Positions 1-11,407 of a stretch of DNA of 64,000 bases are shown here, piece by piece. This DNA comes from Myrica gale (lineage: Eukaryota > Streptophyta > Magnoliopsida > Fagales > Myricaceae). A program made the position numbers and the translations under genes. Position 1 is the stretch's first letter. The number at the start of each line of letters is the position of its first letter. Below the pieces are notes generated by a model, which was not told the origin of the DNA, ran no database searches, and saw nothing but the letters and a program-made list of their open reading frames with translations. The stretch spans positions 8,016,001 through 8,080,000 of the forward strand of contig OZ005615.1 in the NCBI GenBank assembly GCA_963930655.1, given 5' to 3'.

Positions 1-168
1 CAGGGCACATATATTAACGTATACTACAGATCATAAAGGTGCCGGTCTGCTATGGCTATGGCCTAGAAATTAAGTAGTGCTAGTGGCAACGACTGACTTG
101 GAAAAAGAAAAACTAATCTTGTTTCACATGATCACATAGCGTAACGTACATATAACCATTAAGAAGTC

Positions 169-176
169 TATAAAAA
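169..176 (+). promoter_or_regulatory. TATA box of matrixin copy A
   Basis: TATAAAAA lies 71 bases before the ATG at 247. The same box with the same flanks (aagtc before, gcacc after) precedes the copies starting at 4192 and 8195 and, inverted, the copy at 19821. It is therefore a conserved part of the duplicated promoter. A second shared block (about 57-150, with gtgctagtggc and gactgacttgg) lies upstream. Confidence 0.75.
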
Positions 177-246
177 GCACCAAAATTATGGGCCTTTTGC
201 AACATCCCGACCAGCTAGCCTGCTTAATTCCCAACTGATTGTGGCA

Positions 247-1203
247 ATGAATTCAAAAGTCTTTTCCGTCTTCTCCTACACTACTCTCCTCCTCCTCCTC
301 CTCCTAGTTGCTCTCTTTCCTCTCCTTTCTTGTGCAACTTCACCGGAGCCCCATGACCAACAGAAATCGGCCTTTGAGTTCCTCAAGCATCTCCAAGGAT
401 GTCATCACGGTGACAAGGTCAAAGGCATCCATGATCTCAAAAAGTACCTTGAACATTTTGGTTATCTCAGTTATAGCCCTTCCAAAAATCACACTCACGC
501 CGATGATGATGATTTTGATGAACTCTTAGAATCTTCCGTCAAAACTTACCAGCGCAATTACCATCTCAACGCCACCGGGACTTTAGATGCCCAAACCATA
601 TCGAAGATGATGACGCCACGTTGTGGCGTGGCAGACATCATCAACGGTACAAATTGGATGCATTCGGGCAAGAAGCGGCACGACCACAACCATGGCAAAT
701 TTCACACCGTCTCACACTTTTCTTTCTTCCCTAGAAGGGAGAAGTGGCCGACCACAAAGTACCACCTCACCTATGGATTTCTACAAGGCACCCCAACTGA
801 AGTCACGGGTCCTGTTGCACGAGCTTTTAGAACATGGGCAGCTAACACACACTTCAGGTTCTCACAGGCTCAAACCCTCGCAAATGCCGATCTCAAAATT
901 GGTTTTGTTAGGAGGGATCACGGAGATGGGAGCCCTTTTGATGGAGCTGGTGGTACACTTGCTCATGCTTTTGCGCCAACTGATGGGAGATTCCATTACG
1001 ATGCCGATGAGCAATGGAGTGTAGGTGCAAGACCGGGTGCATTTGACTTGGAGACTGTTGCATTGCATGAGATTGGGCACCTTCTAGGACTCGGGCATAG
1101 CTCTGTTGAGGGAGCTATCATGTTCTCTGGCATCTCTTCAGGAGTGACGAAAGGTTTGCATCGGGACGACATACAGGGGATTAGAGCCTTATATAATACT
1201 TGA
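247..1203 (+). CDS. Plant matrix metalloproteinase (matrixin), copy A, intact and intronless
   Basis: This is a secreted zinc endopeptidase of the plant MMP/matrixin family (M10A), 318 aa, acting outside the cell on wall or apoplastic proteins. An N-terminal leucine-rich signal peptide (about 1-30) is followed by a peptidoglycan-binding-like propeptide. The cysteine switch PRCGVAD is at about 124-130; the usual plant form is PRCGVPD, so Pro is replaced by Ala. The catalytic domain has a DHGDG calcium/structural-zinc region, the zinc site [11 protein letters not shown] at about 274-284 and the Met-turn AIMFSGI. There is no hydrophobic C-terminal tail, so a GPI anchor is unlikely. The start is the ATG at 247; an in-frame GTG at 241 is just upstream. 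The gene has no intron, as is usual for plant MMPs. It is the founder-like + strand member of a local cluster. Substrate is unknown. Confidence 0.95.
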   Translation: MNSKVFSVFSYTTLLLLLLLVALFPLLSCATSPEPHDQQKSAFEFLKHLQGCHHGDKVKGIHDLKKYLEHFGYLSYSPSKNHTHADDDDFDELLESSVKTYQRNYHLNATGTLDAQTISKMMTPRCGVADIINGTNWMHSGKKRHDHNHGKFHTVSHFSFFPRREKWPTTKYHLTYGFLQGTPTEVTGPVARAFRTWAANTHFRFSQAQTLANADLKIGFVRRDHGDGSPFDGAGGTLAHAFAPTDGRFHYDADEQWSVGARPGAFDLETVALHEIGHLLGLGHSSVEGAIMFSGISSGVTKGLHRDDIQGIRALYNT

Positions 1204-2807
1204 GGATGGTTGACGGCTCACGGATTAGTGATTATGAGGAATCGTCTCAATTACTTATGGGAATAAATTGTCAGAGGATAAAAGCATTTTCTATTTCACA
1301 AAATAATTAAACTATAACGACTCCCGAGGTAGGGCTATGTTGGCTTGGTAAGATATGAGAAAGAGATTAATTTGTTGTAATAAGTTTTATTTTTAGAAAT
1401 CAAGTTGGAACTTAATGTTATTTGAAAAACATATATTTACATATGGATTAATCATGAATATTGTGTCATTTGTGAGATGAATTAACCAGCCCTAGCTATA
1501 TATAATATATTCGATTTTAGAGGAAAAAATCAATAATAAACGATATTGTAGAGTTAATTATTTGACAAGAGTGCCGTGATCATCGTATATATCATTACAT
1601 TGTAGACATGTATAAGATAGCTAAGATTGACATAGATAAGATAACTTACTTCGGTGCATGACAAGAAAAGACAAAGCAGCGTAAATTTCTCCCTTTGGGA
1701 TCTACTACTGTTAAGTAATGATTTACCCTTCTTACAAGTTCACATGCATTTGCCTCTAGAATAATAATTAAATAGAGTCCCTGTAATATTGAGAGGTAGA
1801 GAAAAGGCGATCGAGACTTCCATGTATTAATTGTTCATCTTCCAAAGGTTCTCGGTTGTTAGGAGTCCTTTCTTTCTGGGAAATTCATAGGCGCTCTTGC
1901 AATATTAACAAAACAATGTACAAATAAAAACGAAAAATAACAGACGGAAAAGAGTGGTTCTTGCCATAACATGAGACGAAACAACAAATACAAAGGTTGT
2001 CACATTGTGATTGAATTGGATGAATTTTCCGTTAAACAAGTCTAACGGCGTTGAGGTCAGTGATTTTTTATACCAAAATGATAAATCTAGTGAATATTTT
2101 GAAATTAAAACTCAGTGAGTTTTTAAAAAAAACGTTAAAACATAGTGTGATATTTATAAATTTCCTAAATTTAAATATGTAACTATATAGCTTGACATTG
2201 AGATATGTGGATGCTTACCGTTACAGAGAAATTTCCGTTTGAAGCTCAATAAAGATCCTTTTATTTTTTGTTAATCGGTGTTCTGCAAAATCGATCCTAA
2301 CTTAATTAGTTCTTTGGGCAGCTTGATGTATACGTTTTCTTAAAGCCTTGGCAGATTAGAAAAATAGATGTAACCCGACGGATCACGTATATATGTTCAA
2401 GGAATCAACGGGACTTCAAATTGGGGACAATTTTTTATTTTTTTATTTTTTGTAATTGGTAAGTAAGTCAATGAAGAAACAAAATATAAAAGGGTGGGGG
2501 AAATGCCGCAAGTGTCTCTACACACAGCCTAGCTCTACTCCAGTACATAAGCAGCTTATCAGTGCTAGAAGCTTCAATCTCGGCCTCTTTAGTACGTAGT
2601 CCGGTTGACTAATGGACCAATAGATGCCCAAAAGCTGATCCTTTTTGCAGCATATTTGCACGGGTCCATTTCGTCCATAGAGAATTTTCCAGCTTCTTAT
2701 TAATTAATTAGGTTATTCCAAATGTGCTTAACCAATATGTCTTCTTTGTTCCAACTGTCTACATCAATGGTTCCAAGGTATAGATCTTCACTATTAACGA
2801 TCGAACG
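1204..2807. other. Intergenic, AT-rich, no gene seen
   Basis: This stretch holds the 3' flank of matrixin copy A, then AT-rich sequence. I see no convincing coding region, RNA gene or complete transposon. Homology to the flank of copy C (about 7938 onward) begins near 2808. Confidence 0.5.
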
Positions 2808-2967
2808 TGTCCAACTTGCTTTTGTGTATATAGAAAATTAAAGTTAACATGAACTTTTACATTTTACGTTGCTGTCTGCAGGCTGTGGCCTAGAAAAGAC
2901 GTGCTAGTGGCGACGACTGACATGGCAAAAGAAGCATCAATCTTGTTTACACCATCACAGTAAGTAC
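2808..2967 (+). promoter_or_regulatory. Duplicated matrixin promoter block (copy B), split from its TATA box by an insertion
   Basis: This block is nearly identical to 7938-8103 upstream of copy C; both contain gttgctgtctgcag and cgacgactgac. In copy C the block runs straight on to the TATA box at 8121. In copy B it breaks at 2967 and resumes at about 4101 (aagtaccatataatcatt), with TATAAAAA at 4127-4134. The break marks an insertion into the promoter. Confidence 0.75.
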
Positions 2968-4092
2968 TGTTATGAGATATTGGCATCACGTGACTTTTGA
3001 ACTTAAGGGTATTCTTGCCTTTTTACATGTCTCTAGAAGAATGAGGAGCTAGAGTTTCTTTAGAGTTTGTTTTCACGTGTGACACGGTGACTTGGGGAAA
3101 AACGAAAAGAAGAGTGAAATAAAAGGAGGAGATATGGACCTGGCTAAAGTATCGAGAAATATACGTGAAGACTTCCAAGATCCAATCAAGAAACCCTAAG
3201 TGCCGAAGTTCATAGATTTCGTCTTCTCAAGCCCAGATCTGCGTTTCTATAGGGATTTAGTGACTAATCCCTTGCTGCTCGATCACTTCTCCTCGATAGA
3301 TTATTGAGGATTTTGGTTCATCACAACTGGATACTCAAGAACGGATTGTAGTGCTTGAGAGGCTCAAGTGGATAGCTACAAGAATCGACGTGGTTAAGCT
3401 GGGATTGAAGGTTGTCCATCCCCTGCTGTGGCAGATTCGAGAGAGGTATCTCGAGTAAGGTTTATTGTGTTATAGATTAACGGGTTAGGTTAGATCTATA
3501 GATCACAGTGTAACCGAGGCTTATACCATAGTGAAAAATCTGTTCTGGACGAGGTCCCGGAGAGTTTTTCTCTCAAATAGATTTCTATTTGAGAGTTTTC
3601 TCTTCGTCAACAAATTTCGGTGTTGTGTGTTTGATTTTACGTTTATTATTTGTTGATTCATATCTGTTGTTGTTGTCTAATGATTCTTGTTTAAAAGTGC
3701 ATTCAAGATTAAGTATTATACGATTTCTAGAATACTTTGCAAGAAGATTTCAGGTAATACTCAGATCTGGATTTTGTGTTTTATTGGTAGAATATATTCT
3801 GTTGTTCTTTATTTGTGATAGTTAAGATATTTTGAATATAAGTTTTTCTGCATTGTGTAGTTTGCTGCTGGAGTTTGATCTAGTTTACTGTCTGTCATCA
3901 TAAACATTTCAGCTTTAGTTTTCTTAGTGATTGCTTCATCCATAATCATTGTTCCTATACTATTGTGTAAATCTCCAGATCTGTTTATAGGATTGCAGAA
4001 TCTTTGTTGTGTATCATTTGTCATTTTAAATTCTGCATTTATTGTTAAAATACCTATTCACCCCCCCTCTAGGTTATTTTGGGTCTAAAACA
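2968..4092 (+). mobile_element. LTR-like insertion in the copy B promoter (probable solo LTR, copia type)
   Basis: About 1.1 kb starting tgttatgag and ending in ...ctaaaaca interrupts the promoter block. The target-side hexamer aagtac is present on both sides (2962-2967 and 4101-4106), although eight extra bases (4093-4100) lie between the aaca end and the right copy. A C-run followed by ctctagg near the right end (about 4064-4074) resembles what I recall of some copia/SIRE LTR ends. No gag or pol coding sequence is visible, hence solo LTR. The exact family is not established. Confidence 0.55.
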
Positions 4093-4191
4093 GTTTGTTC
4101 AAGTACCATATAATCATTTAGAAGTCTATAAAAAGCACCCAAATTATGAGCCTTTTGCAACATTCAAAACAGCTTGATTAGTTCCCAATAC

Positions 4192-5148
4192 ATGGTGATG
4201 ATGATGAATTAAAAAGCCATTTCCCTCTTTTCCTCCACTCTCCTCCTCCTCCTCATTCTCCTTCCTCTCCTTTCTGTTGCAACTTCACCAGAGTCCCATG
4301 ACCAAAAGAAATCAGCCTTTGAGTTTCTCAAGCATCTCCAAGGATGTCACCATGGTGAGAAGGTCAAAGGCATCCATGACCTCAAAAAATACCATGAACA
4401 TTTTGGCTATCTGAGCTATAGTCATTCCAAAAACCACACTCATGCCAATGATGACGATTTTGACGAACTCTTGGATTCCGCCGTCAAAACTTACCAGCGC
4501 AATTACCATCTTAACGCCACCGGGACTTTAGATGCCCAAACGGTATCAAAGATGATGATGCCTCGTTGTGGCGTGGCTGATATTATTAACGGTACAAACT
4601 GGATGCATTCAGGCAAGAAGAGACACGACCACCGCCATGGCTTGTTTCACACCGTGTCACACTATTCTTTCTTCCAAGGAATGCCAAAGTGGTCTGCTTC
4701 ATAGTACCACCTCACCTATGGATTTCTGCAAGGCACCCCAGCTAAAGCCATAGGTCCTGTTGCACGAGCTTTCACAACATGGGCAGCTAACACACACTTC
4801 ACGTTCTCATAGGCTCAGACACTCGCGAATGCAAATATAAAAATTGGTTTTCTTAGGAGGGATCACGGAGATGGGAGCCCTTTTGATGGAGCTTGTGGTA
4901 CACTTGCTCATGCTTTTGCGCCAACTGATGGGAGATTCCATTACGATGCCGATGAGCAATGGAGTGTAGGTGCAAGACCGAGTGCATTTGACTTGGAGAC
5001 TCTTGCATTACATGAGATTGGGCACCTTCTTGGACTCGGGCATGGCTCAGTTGAGTAAGCTATCATGTTCTCTAGCTTCTCTCGAGGAGTGACGAAGGGT
5101 TTGCATGCAGATGATATACAAGGAATTAAAGCCTTGTATAACACTTGA
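4192..5148 (+). pseudogene. Matrixin pseudogene, copy B, full length with four internal stops
   Basis: This is a full-length matrixin homologue, collinear with copies A and D and in one frame throughout, with no frameshift. Four in-frame stops disable it: TAA at 4210-4212 (seventh codon), TAG at 4702-4704, TAG at 4810-4812 and TAA at 5056-5058. The cysteine switch PRCGVAD and the zinc motif [11 protein letters not shown] are still readable, so decay is recent. The first part and the last about 100 bases resemble copy D, while about 4850-5020 is almost identical to copy A, so the sequence is mosaic. The promoter carries the insertion at 2968. It cannot make a functional protease. Confidence 0.93.
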
Positions 5149-7937
5149 GGATTTTTGAAGGATTGCAGATTAGGAATCCTTCCCAAGGACTTCTTTGTCA
5201 TAGAATAAAGTGTCATCTAATTTGCAAAAAAAACTACAACGATGCCCCCGGGGTAGGAATATATATGTTGGCTTGGCAAGAAATGAGCAAGAGGTTAATT
5301 TGCTGCAAATTTGTGTTTTAGAACCCAAGTTTGAACTTGATGTTATTTGATAAACTTATATTTACATATAGAATCATGACTGTTATTTTGTCACACGTGA
5401 ATGAATTAATAAACCTAGCTATAATAAATGCGATCAAGGTATATATTAAGCGTGCGTACTGGAACATATAGAAAATCTAAAGTAGAGTACATGAGATTCT
5501 TCTATACCATTAAATTGGGTTCATATGTAATTGAGCATTTTATTTTATACCATGATAATACATATATTTCCTATAAGTAGATTCAAGTATAAAGTATACA
5601 ATACTTTGATTTATAAATGAGCAAGATCTTGAATAATGATCAATACGTGTTGACATCTCATAAATTATCCCTAGTTTTTAATAGAATTGGCTGGGTTACT
5701 TGAGGTAGAAAGGGTGATTTTTGAAAGTAATTAATACGGAACAATATTAGAGATCAAGTTATTTGTTTGATTACATAGAAAAGAGAAATATGTGTAATTA
5801 ACCAGTATAAATCATTATACGTCCAAGATACGACATTCCACATTACCAACAAGAGCCATTAAACTTTTCTTAGAAATATACCCTAACGTTGTTGACGGGC
5901 CATAATATAGTCCATTAAGGCCTCCAGATTGGCCTGATAGCAACTGGTCTGGTAGACCTCCAATTTGTCCAAGCCCGTTTAAGAGGAAAAACTACTGATG
6001 GATCATAATATGATCGACCCAGTCCATTGAGACACACGAGCCCATCTGCAGTCTCATCTAAGGCCACAGACGCATTCTAGACCCTCAACCCACATAAGTG
6101 TAAGACAGAGTCCTGAAGTCCATACTGTCGGACTCTCTTTAGAACTCTAGCACCCCCTCTTATAAATAGCAGGTATCTACATTATATTTTCTTAAGCTTA
6201 ATTACTTCTCTAGACTAAACGCTTCTCAGTATAATAGCAATTGGGCAGCAAAAGTCCTACTCGATTTAGAGATAATGGTATGTTTGAGGGTGAAAATTTT
6301 GGGTATTGAAGTTTGAAAAATATTATAAAGTAAAGATATGTCATGAGAGTTGGTGAAAAAGTGAAGAAAGAAAATATTTTTAATAAGAATTATAATAATA
6401 AAAAATTATGTAATGAATTTTTTATTATTAAACCTAACTTTTTGGGCCCAAATTATTGGATCTCAAACATTAGGAATGGTTGGATAATTTATTGTCGAAA
6501 TTTTACTATGCAGTTCAAATAGAGATATAGATATAATAGGTAGATTCTATATTTTTTAATTTTATCCATATTAAGTTTCAATGAGTATAAATCCTACAGT
6601 GAGATCCATTGTTGAAGAGATAGACGCAATACAAGATAACACGTCACCCAAATCTAAAATTGTGTTACTTATTTTTTTAACTTATTTTTCGAGTTTTTAA
6701 AAGGTTGTATTTTTTAAATAAATTTAAATTGTTTTGTTTTTTATTTTGTTGATGTGTCATATATTGTTATGTGACTTGAAATTTTTAATTAGTTTTTAGA
6801 GCTAACATATTTTTTATGAAGGAATTTTAGCGGACCTGATAACTGTACTGCCAATACCGTGGGCAGTATCCTTGATTAGCCGGGATATTGATAGTCGCTT
6901 TCCACACCTTCACCTTTTTTTATTTTATTTCACACTAAAGCTCTTGGTTTTTCTTAAAACCTAACCTAGCCCTTTTCCCCCTTTTTATGATTCTTTCTTT
7001 CTCTCTCTTGCTGCCTCTCCATCTGCAACTCTCTCTCTCCCCCTTGTTGCCATTTGATATTATTATGCTGCAATTTGGTTGTGATTTGCTATTGATTATT
7101 TGGATTGAATTTTTGGAAAAAAAAATAGATTTTTTTATTTGGTTGATTTTTAGAAATTAATTTTTTGGGATTTTGTTTGGAATGTGTTGCCATTTAGGTT
7201 GAGATTTGCTATTGATTATTTGGGTTGCAGTTTTGGATTTTTTATTTTTTGTGATTTAGTTGAGATTTGGAATTCTTTAATTTCAAATCAGTTGGAATTT
7301 GATTGCTACTTTTATGAGATATTCTATTGATTATTTGGGTTGCAATTTTGGGAAAAAAAATTGAAACTTTTTGACTTTCAGGAAAGGATACTGTAGGCGG
7401 TTGCTGCCCATTACGACCGCTGAAACCACCACCCTTATAGTGGCGGTGACGGCTCTAGTTTATGGAGAACCGTCCATAGCAAAGACAGTCACCACCGTAA
7501 ATATACAACCCTAGTGAAAATTCAAGGATTATTTGTTAAAGCTGGTGGTCAAAACTCAGGGACCAAATAATTCTTACCGTATATATTACTTTACGAATCT
7601 GAGTGAATAGTTGCGGATCAGACTTGAGACTAAAACTAGCAACTTCTGCAACTTACTTGATGCATATTTCATGTCGATAGCAGTCTATATATACTATAGG
7701 AGGACCAAAGAGAGATATATTTTGTTTAGTACAATTAACCAGTAGATCTGGTAAAGGAGATAGCAGCTTTGGAAGAGTCCCGCGTTCAAACCTGTCTTCG
7801 ATGGCCGCGATTATGCAGACTAACCGTCTCCGAAATTGGAACAAAAGTTATTAGCATTCTAAACAATTACATGTATACGGTAGAGTCTAAGAATTACGTG
7901 TTTCATACTGGCTAAAGGAAAGCATAACAACTTCACT
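5149..7937. other. Intergenic with degraded repeats
   Basis: There is no supported gene. About 5885-6240 resembles part of an LTR: it has a ttataaatag TATA-like site and short stretches typical of LTR promoters. About 7385-7516 is a GC-richer block with repeated ggcggt/accgcc words that ends in TAGTG, which could be one end of a CACTA-type transposon; no matching left end was found. The rest is AT-rich. All of these calls are weak. Confidence 0.35.
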
Positions 7938-8128
7938 TTTGTCCAACTCGCTTTAATGTGTGGAAAATTAAAGTTGACATGAACTTATAAATGTTACGAC
8001 GTTGCTGTCTGCAGACTGTGGCCTAGAAAAGACGTGCTAGTGGCGACGACTGACTTGGCAAAAGAAGCATCAATCTGGTTTACACAATCACAATAAGTAC
8101 CATATAATCATTAAGAAGTCTATAAAAA
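7938..8128 (+). promoter_or_regulatory. Uninterrupted duplicated matrixin promoter (copy C) with TATA box
   Basis: This block is homologous to 2808-2967 and shows the intact promoter before the insertion seen in copy B. TATAAAAA is at 8121-8128, about 67 bases before the ATG at 8195. Promoter conservation contrasts with the ruined coding region behind it. Confidence 0.65.
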
Positions 8129-8194
8129 GCACCCAAACTATGAGTCTTTTGCAACATCCAATTAAGGTTGCTTAATTTTGAACTAACGGTGATA

Positions 8195-8565
8195 ATGAAT
8201 GCAAAAGCCTTATCCCCCTTCTCATCCACTTTCCTCCTCCACCTCCTCCTTCTCCTTTCTTGTGCAACTTCACCGGATCAGTCACATGAACAAAACCTTT
8301 TGATGAAGCTGGCGGAATTCTTGCTCGTGCTTTTCCTCCAACAAATGGGAGATTCCATTACGATGCAGATGAGCTCTGGAATGTAGGTGCAACGCCAGGT
8401 GCATACGAACTGTAGACGGTTGCCTTGCATGAAATTGGACACCTTCTTGGACTCCAACATAGCAACATTGAAGGAGCAATCATGTATCCTATCATCCCAG
8501 AAGGAGAGACCAAAGGTTTACATGCGGACGACATACAAGGAATTGAAGCTTTGTATAACACTTAG
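8195..8565 (+). pseudogene. Matrixin pseudogene, copy C, with large internal deletion
   Basis: The signal peptide start (MNAKALSPFSS...) runs to SCATSPDQSHEQN. It then jumps at about 8295 straight into the catalytic domain (FDEAGG in the shifted frame). About 580 bases encoding the propeptide, cysteine switch and first half of the catalytic domain are missing. The downstream part keeps [11 protein letters not shown] and a classical Met-turn AIMYP, but it is out of frame with the start and has a TAG (about 8413-8415) where copy A has GAG. The ending matches the other copies (ALYNT, stop at 8563-8565). It is more diverged from A, B and D than they are from each other. Confidence 0.92.
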
Positions 8566-9950
8566 GATTGTCGAGAGGAAAATCCTCTCAATTTACAATA
8601 TTAATATTACTATAAAATAAATCATTTGCTATTTTGTAAGTAAAATGATGCCTGGGGTAGGCCATGTTGCCTCTGTAAGAAATGGGACTAGAGAGGTCAA
8701 TTTGCTGTAAGTTTGCATTTTTAAAAATCTGGTTTCAGGAATTGATGTTATTTGATACAGAAGCAGCTTGAATATTTTGTTTGGTCAATTATACTCCACG
8801 AGGTAACTTGATTTACCTTAGTTATATGCGTCATATAAAATGCGCGCGATTCGAGCGGGCATATAAACGTTGAGGTCATGCAGAAACCAATTAACAAGTG
8901 CAGCTCCAGGAACGTCATGTCAAAATCAATTAACCCAAATTAAGTTTCGTATGCTGTAAATTTGGTTTCATAATCAATAACAAAATTGATCGATCAGACT
9001 ATATATAATAGATGACTTATATATATAGTGGAACAATTTTTAATTTGTCATTGAGACCATAAATTCATGATCAAGTATAATGTACATCATTACTTTGGTT
9101 TATGAATAGGCGATCCATCGATCGATATCTTTTATATATGGTCAATCTGTTGGTCTTTTGGGGTATTTGACATCGAGATAAATCGTTAGAACACATTTTC
9201 ATTAGGCCAGGAGTCGATGGTCTTTTCAAGAGACAGAAGTACCCTTAAGCTAATTTATATTAACTAAAATTACCCTTAAGATAAATCTTGATAGATTTAA
9301 TTGTCTGATAAGAGTATCATTGATGTGGTCATATAGTTAATATCTGTACCGAAACTTTATGACCACTCTTAACATGAAGATAATTAAGGCTTCTCTTTAT
9401 GTCCCGGAATAATTATTTCATCATTTTTGTTTGTCCCTTTGTTTTTGGGTACTATCTTTTGATCACTAGCTACAAGTATGACAAGGAAATCCAAAACAAA
9501 AACACAAGCAGCTCTAATGAAAAGTAGGATCAATTAAGGCTGCGGCCTTAATTTGTTTACCTCCCACGTAAAAATAATAATAATAATAATAAAAGAATAT
9601 TTTTAGGCGTGAATATTTTCTGTTTTTTTTTGCTGATGTCTTAAAAATGGTCTGAAATATTTTCTCGGTGTTTGGTCTTATTTGGTTGTGTTTGATTTGT
9701 AATCTATCCTATTGTGATCAGAGAGTTTTGTGCAAACTATCTTTTTTCGCAAATGCCACATTAAATTATATATTTCCCGTGAAGAAGTACTCCACTTAAA
9801 ATTTTCGACCTAAATTTCATCGTCCCAAACAAATAAAGTTAGGAGTAAATATTTTGCTTGAACATATTTTCATGCAAAACAAACACACCGGCCTGGTGGG
9901 TCAGGTTAAACCTTTTATTTACAAATCACACGTTCTATCTTGAATCTCCA
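8566..9950. other. Intergenic, no gene seen
   Basis: AT-rich DNA between copy C and the 3' end of the RIC gene. It contains short ATA and AT runs and an (ataataata) tract near 9570. The last few hundred bases before 9951 may be the 3' untranslated region of the RIC gene. Confidence 0.45.
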
Positions 9951-11407
9951 TCACACTGGCCTCTCCTCTACCTGCTCTTCCAGAACTGCATTTTGGTGAT
10001 ACTCATTGTTCTTTTTTCCATCCACAGATGCCGACCCGGACCCCGTATCCTCGAGAAAGATATCGGGCAAAGGATTCTGGTGTTTTGAGCTTGTTGATTT
10101 TGTTGAACCGCCACCAGATGACCCCTTTGACTTCCTCCGACGTCGCGTGCGTTTGGGGACATCAGGCAGGTCTCGTGATGGTAGGTCATTTCCGGCATTC
10201 AAATTCCAGGATCGTCTAGCATGGCGCGAACTGCCTGAAGAATTACGGGTTGCGGAATCTAATGACAATTCCGTGGAGCGGTGGCGCCTGGAGTGCTTTG
10301 TTGCCTCATAGCTCCAGTGGGGCGAGCTAGCAGGTGAACCAGCTCCTGCTGATTTAACATGCTGGAGCAGGGATTCTTCCAAACCAGCTCCACTTATTCG
10401 TTTACTTTCTTCAAATGCACAAATAATACATTACTTACTGTTGCTACAGATTTTGTGTTAACTAATCTCCATTCAAAGGGGAATAAGAAATTCTAATTGA
10501 TAAGTAATCATCCCAACTAATCCCGAAAATAGTTGTCAGGCATTACAGTCTAATCAGGTCCCAAGCACTAGGGAAAATTTGTCCAAGTGAAGGCCTAGCA
10601 ACATATGCTTAATTTAGAGATGTGATTTCAGAAAAGGTACCAAACTTTCAGATGACAATTTACCTAATTCTCCACTAGACACCGAAGGTCGTAATGAGAC
10701 TTCTGATGTAGAATCGTACTCACTCATCTGCAGATATCATATCATTACAATCAATGTGTTTTAGTCATCATGCTCATAAAATCTTTCCTTGTTGTCCCTG
10801 AAGGCTGAAGCTTGGCAATGTCGATGAATTGCTTTTTAATCAATAACAAGAAATAGTGGAGGGCAGAGCGGAGAGAAATAGGATTCAACATACCCAGCTT
10901 GGCGAGTTCACGGTCGGGCCGTCCCACCCAATGTGCGCAACATGCTTTACATCTGTGGGATACCCAATTTGCATGTCGGATTCTTTATCATCTGCATGAT
11001 TGACAGTTTTGTGTCACCTCACGTTTCTTAAGTAAATAAATAATTCGATGTTGAAAATATGAATAGTAATGCTCATGCTTGCTTGCTGGAAAAATCTGAA
11101 ATATGCATGCAGCCAGTAAAAGTTGAAGCCAAACTCTGTATTTTTCAGACTGTTTTCCGTGCAACCAGATTAAATACACTAAATTGAAGAGTGCTAGTTT
11201 TAAGAAGAAACAATAGAAGAAAAAGCAGCGAGCGAAATTGAAGAGTCCGAGTTTAGATAGCATAAATGAGATCAGGGAAGATTGTCGACCTTGTGATTAA
11301 ACGTGTTGCATGATAATTTAATTCAGGGAAAGAGGGTCTGCCGGCTCACCAAATATCAGGGACATGTATCTTAGGCCTTTTAATAGACCCTTCACTTTTG
11401 CCGCCAT
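9951..11407 (-). CDS. RIC-type protein with CRIB motif (ROP GTPase effector)
   Basis: Exons on - are 11407-11350, 10991-10894, 10727-10664 and 10408-9951. Phases agree and give 225 aa. The N-terminus reads MAAKVKGLLKGLRYMSLIF, typical of RIC proteins. It is followed by the CRIB motif IGYPTDVKHVAHIGWDGP at about 28-45 and then PSWMSEYDS. CRIB motifs bind GTP-loaded ROP/RAC small GTPases, so this is a likely ROP effector acting at the plasma membrane or cytoskeleton. The C-terminal half is Ser/Arg/Lys-rich with a basic RTRRRRKSK cluster and is probably disordered. The exon 4 acceptor (10409/10408) is the least certain junction; the reading frame requires it. Which RIC it matches cannot be said without a search. 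Confidence 0.88.

Noticed and set aside
308-1080. Overlapping open frames on both strands inside matrixin copy A (and the same within copy D)
   Set aside because: They are shadows of the intact 318-codon frame, with no start context or homology.
7385-7516. CACTA transposon
   Set aside because: The right side ends TAGTG, but no matching CACTA left end with a 3-bp duplication was found, so it is mentioned only as a weak possibility.
7740-7810. tRNA or SINE head (cgcgttcaaacctg looks like box B)
   Set aside because: No box A at the right distance, no tail and no target duplication.
10006-10311. Open frames on + opposite RIC exon 4
   Set aside because: The - strand frame continues the CRIB protein with proper splicing; the + frames are shadows.
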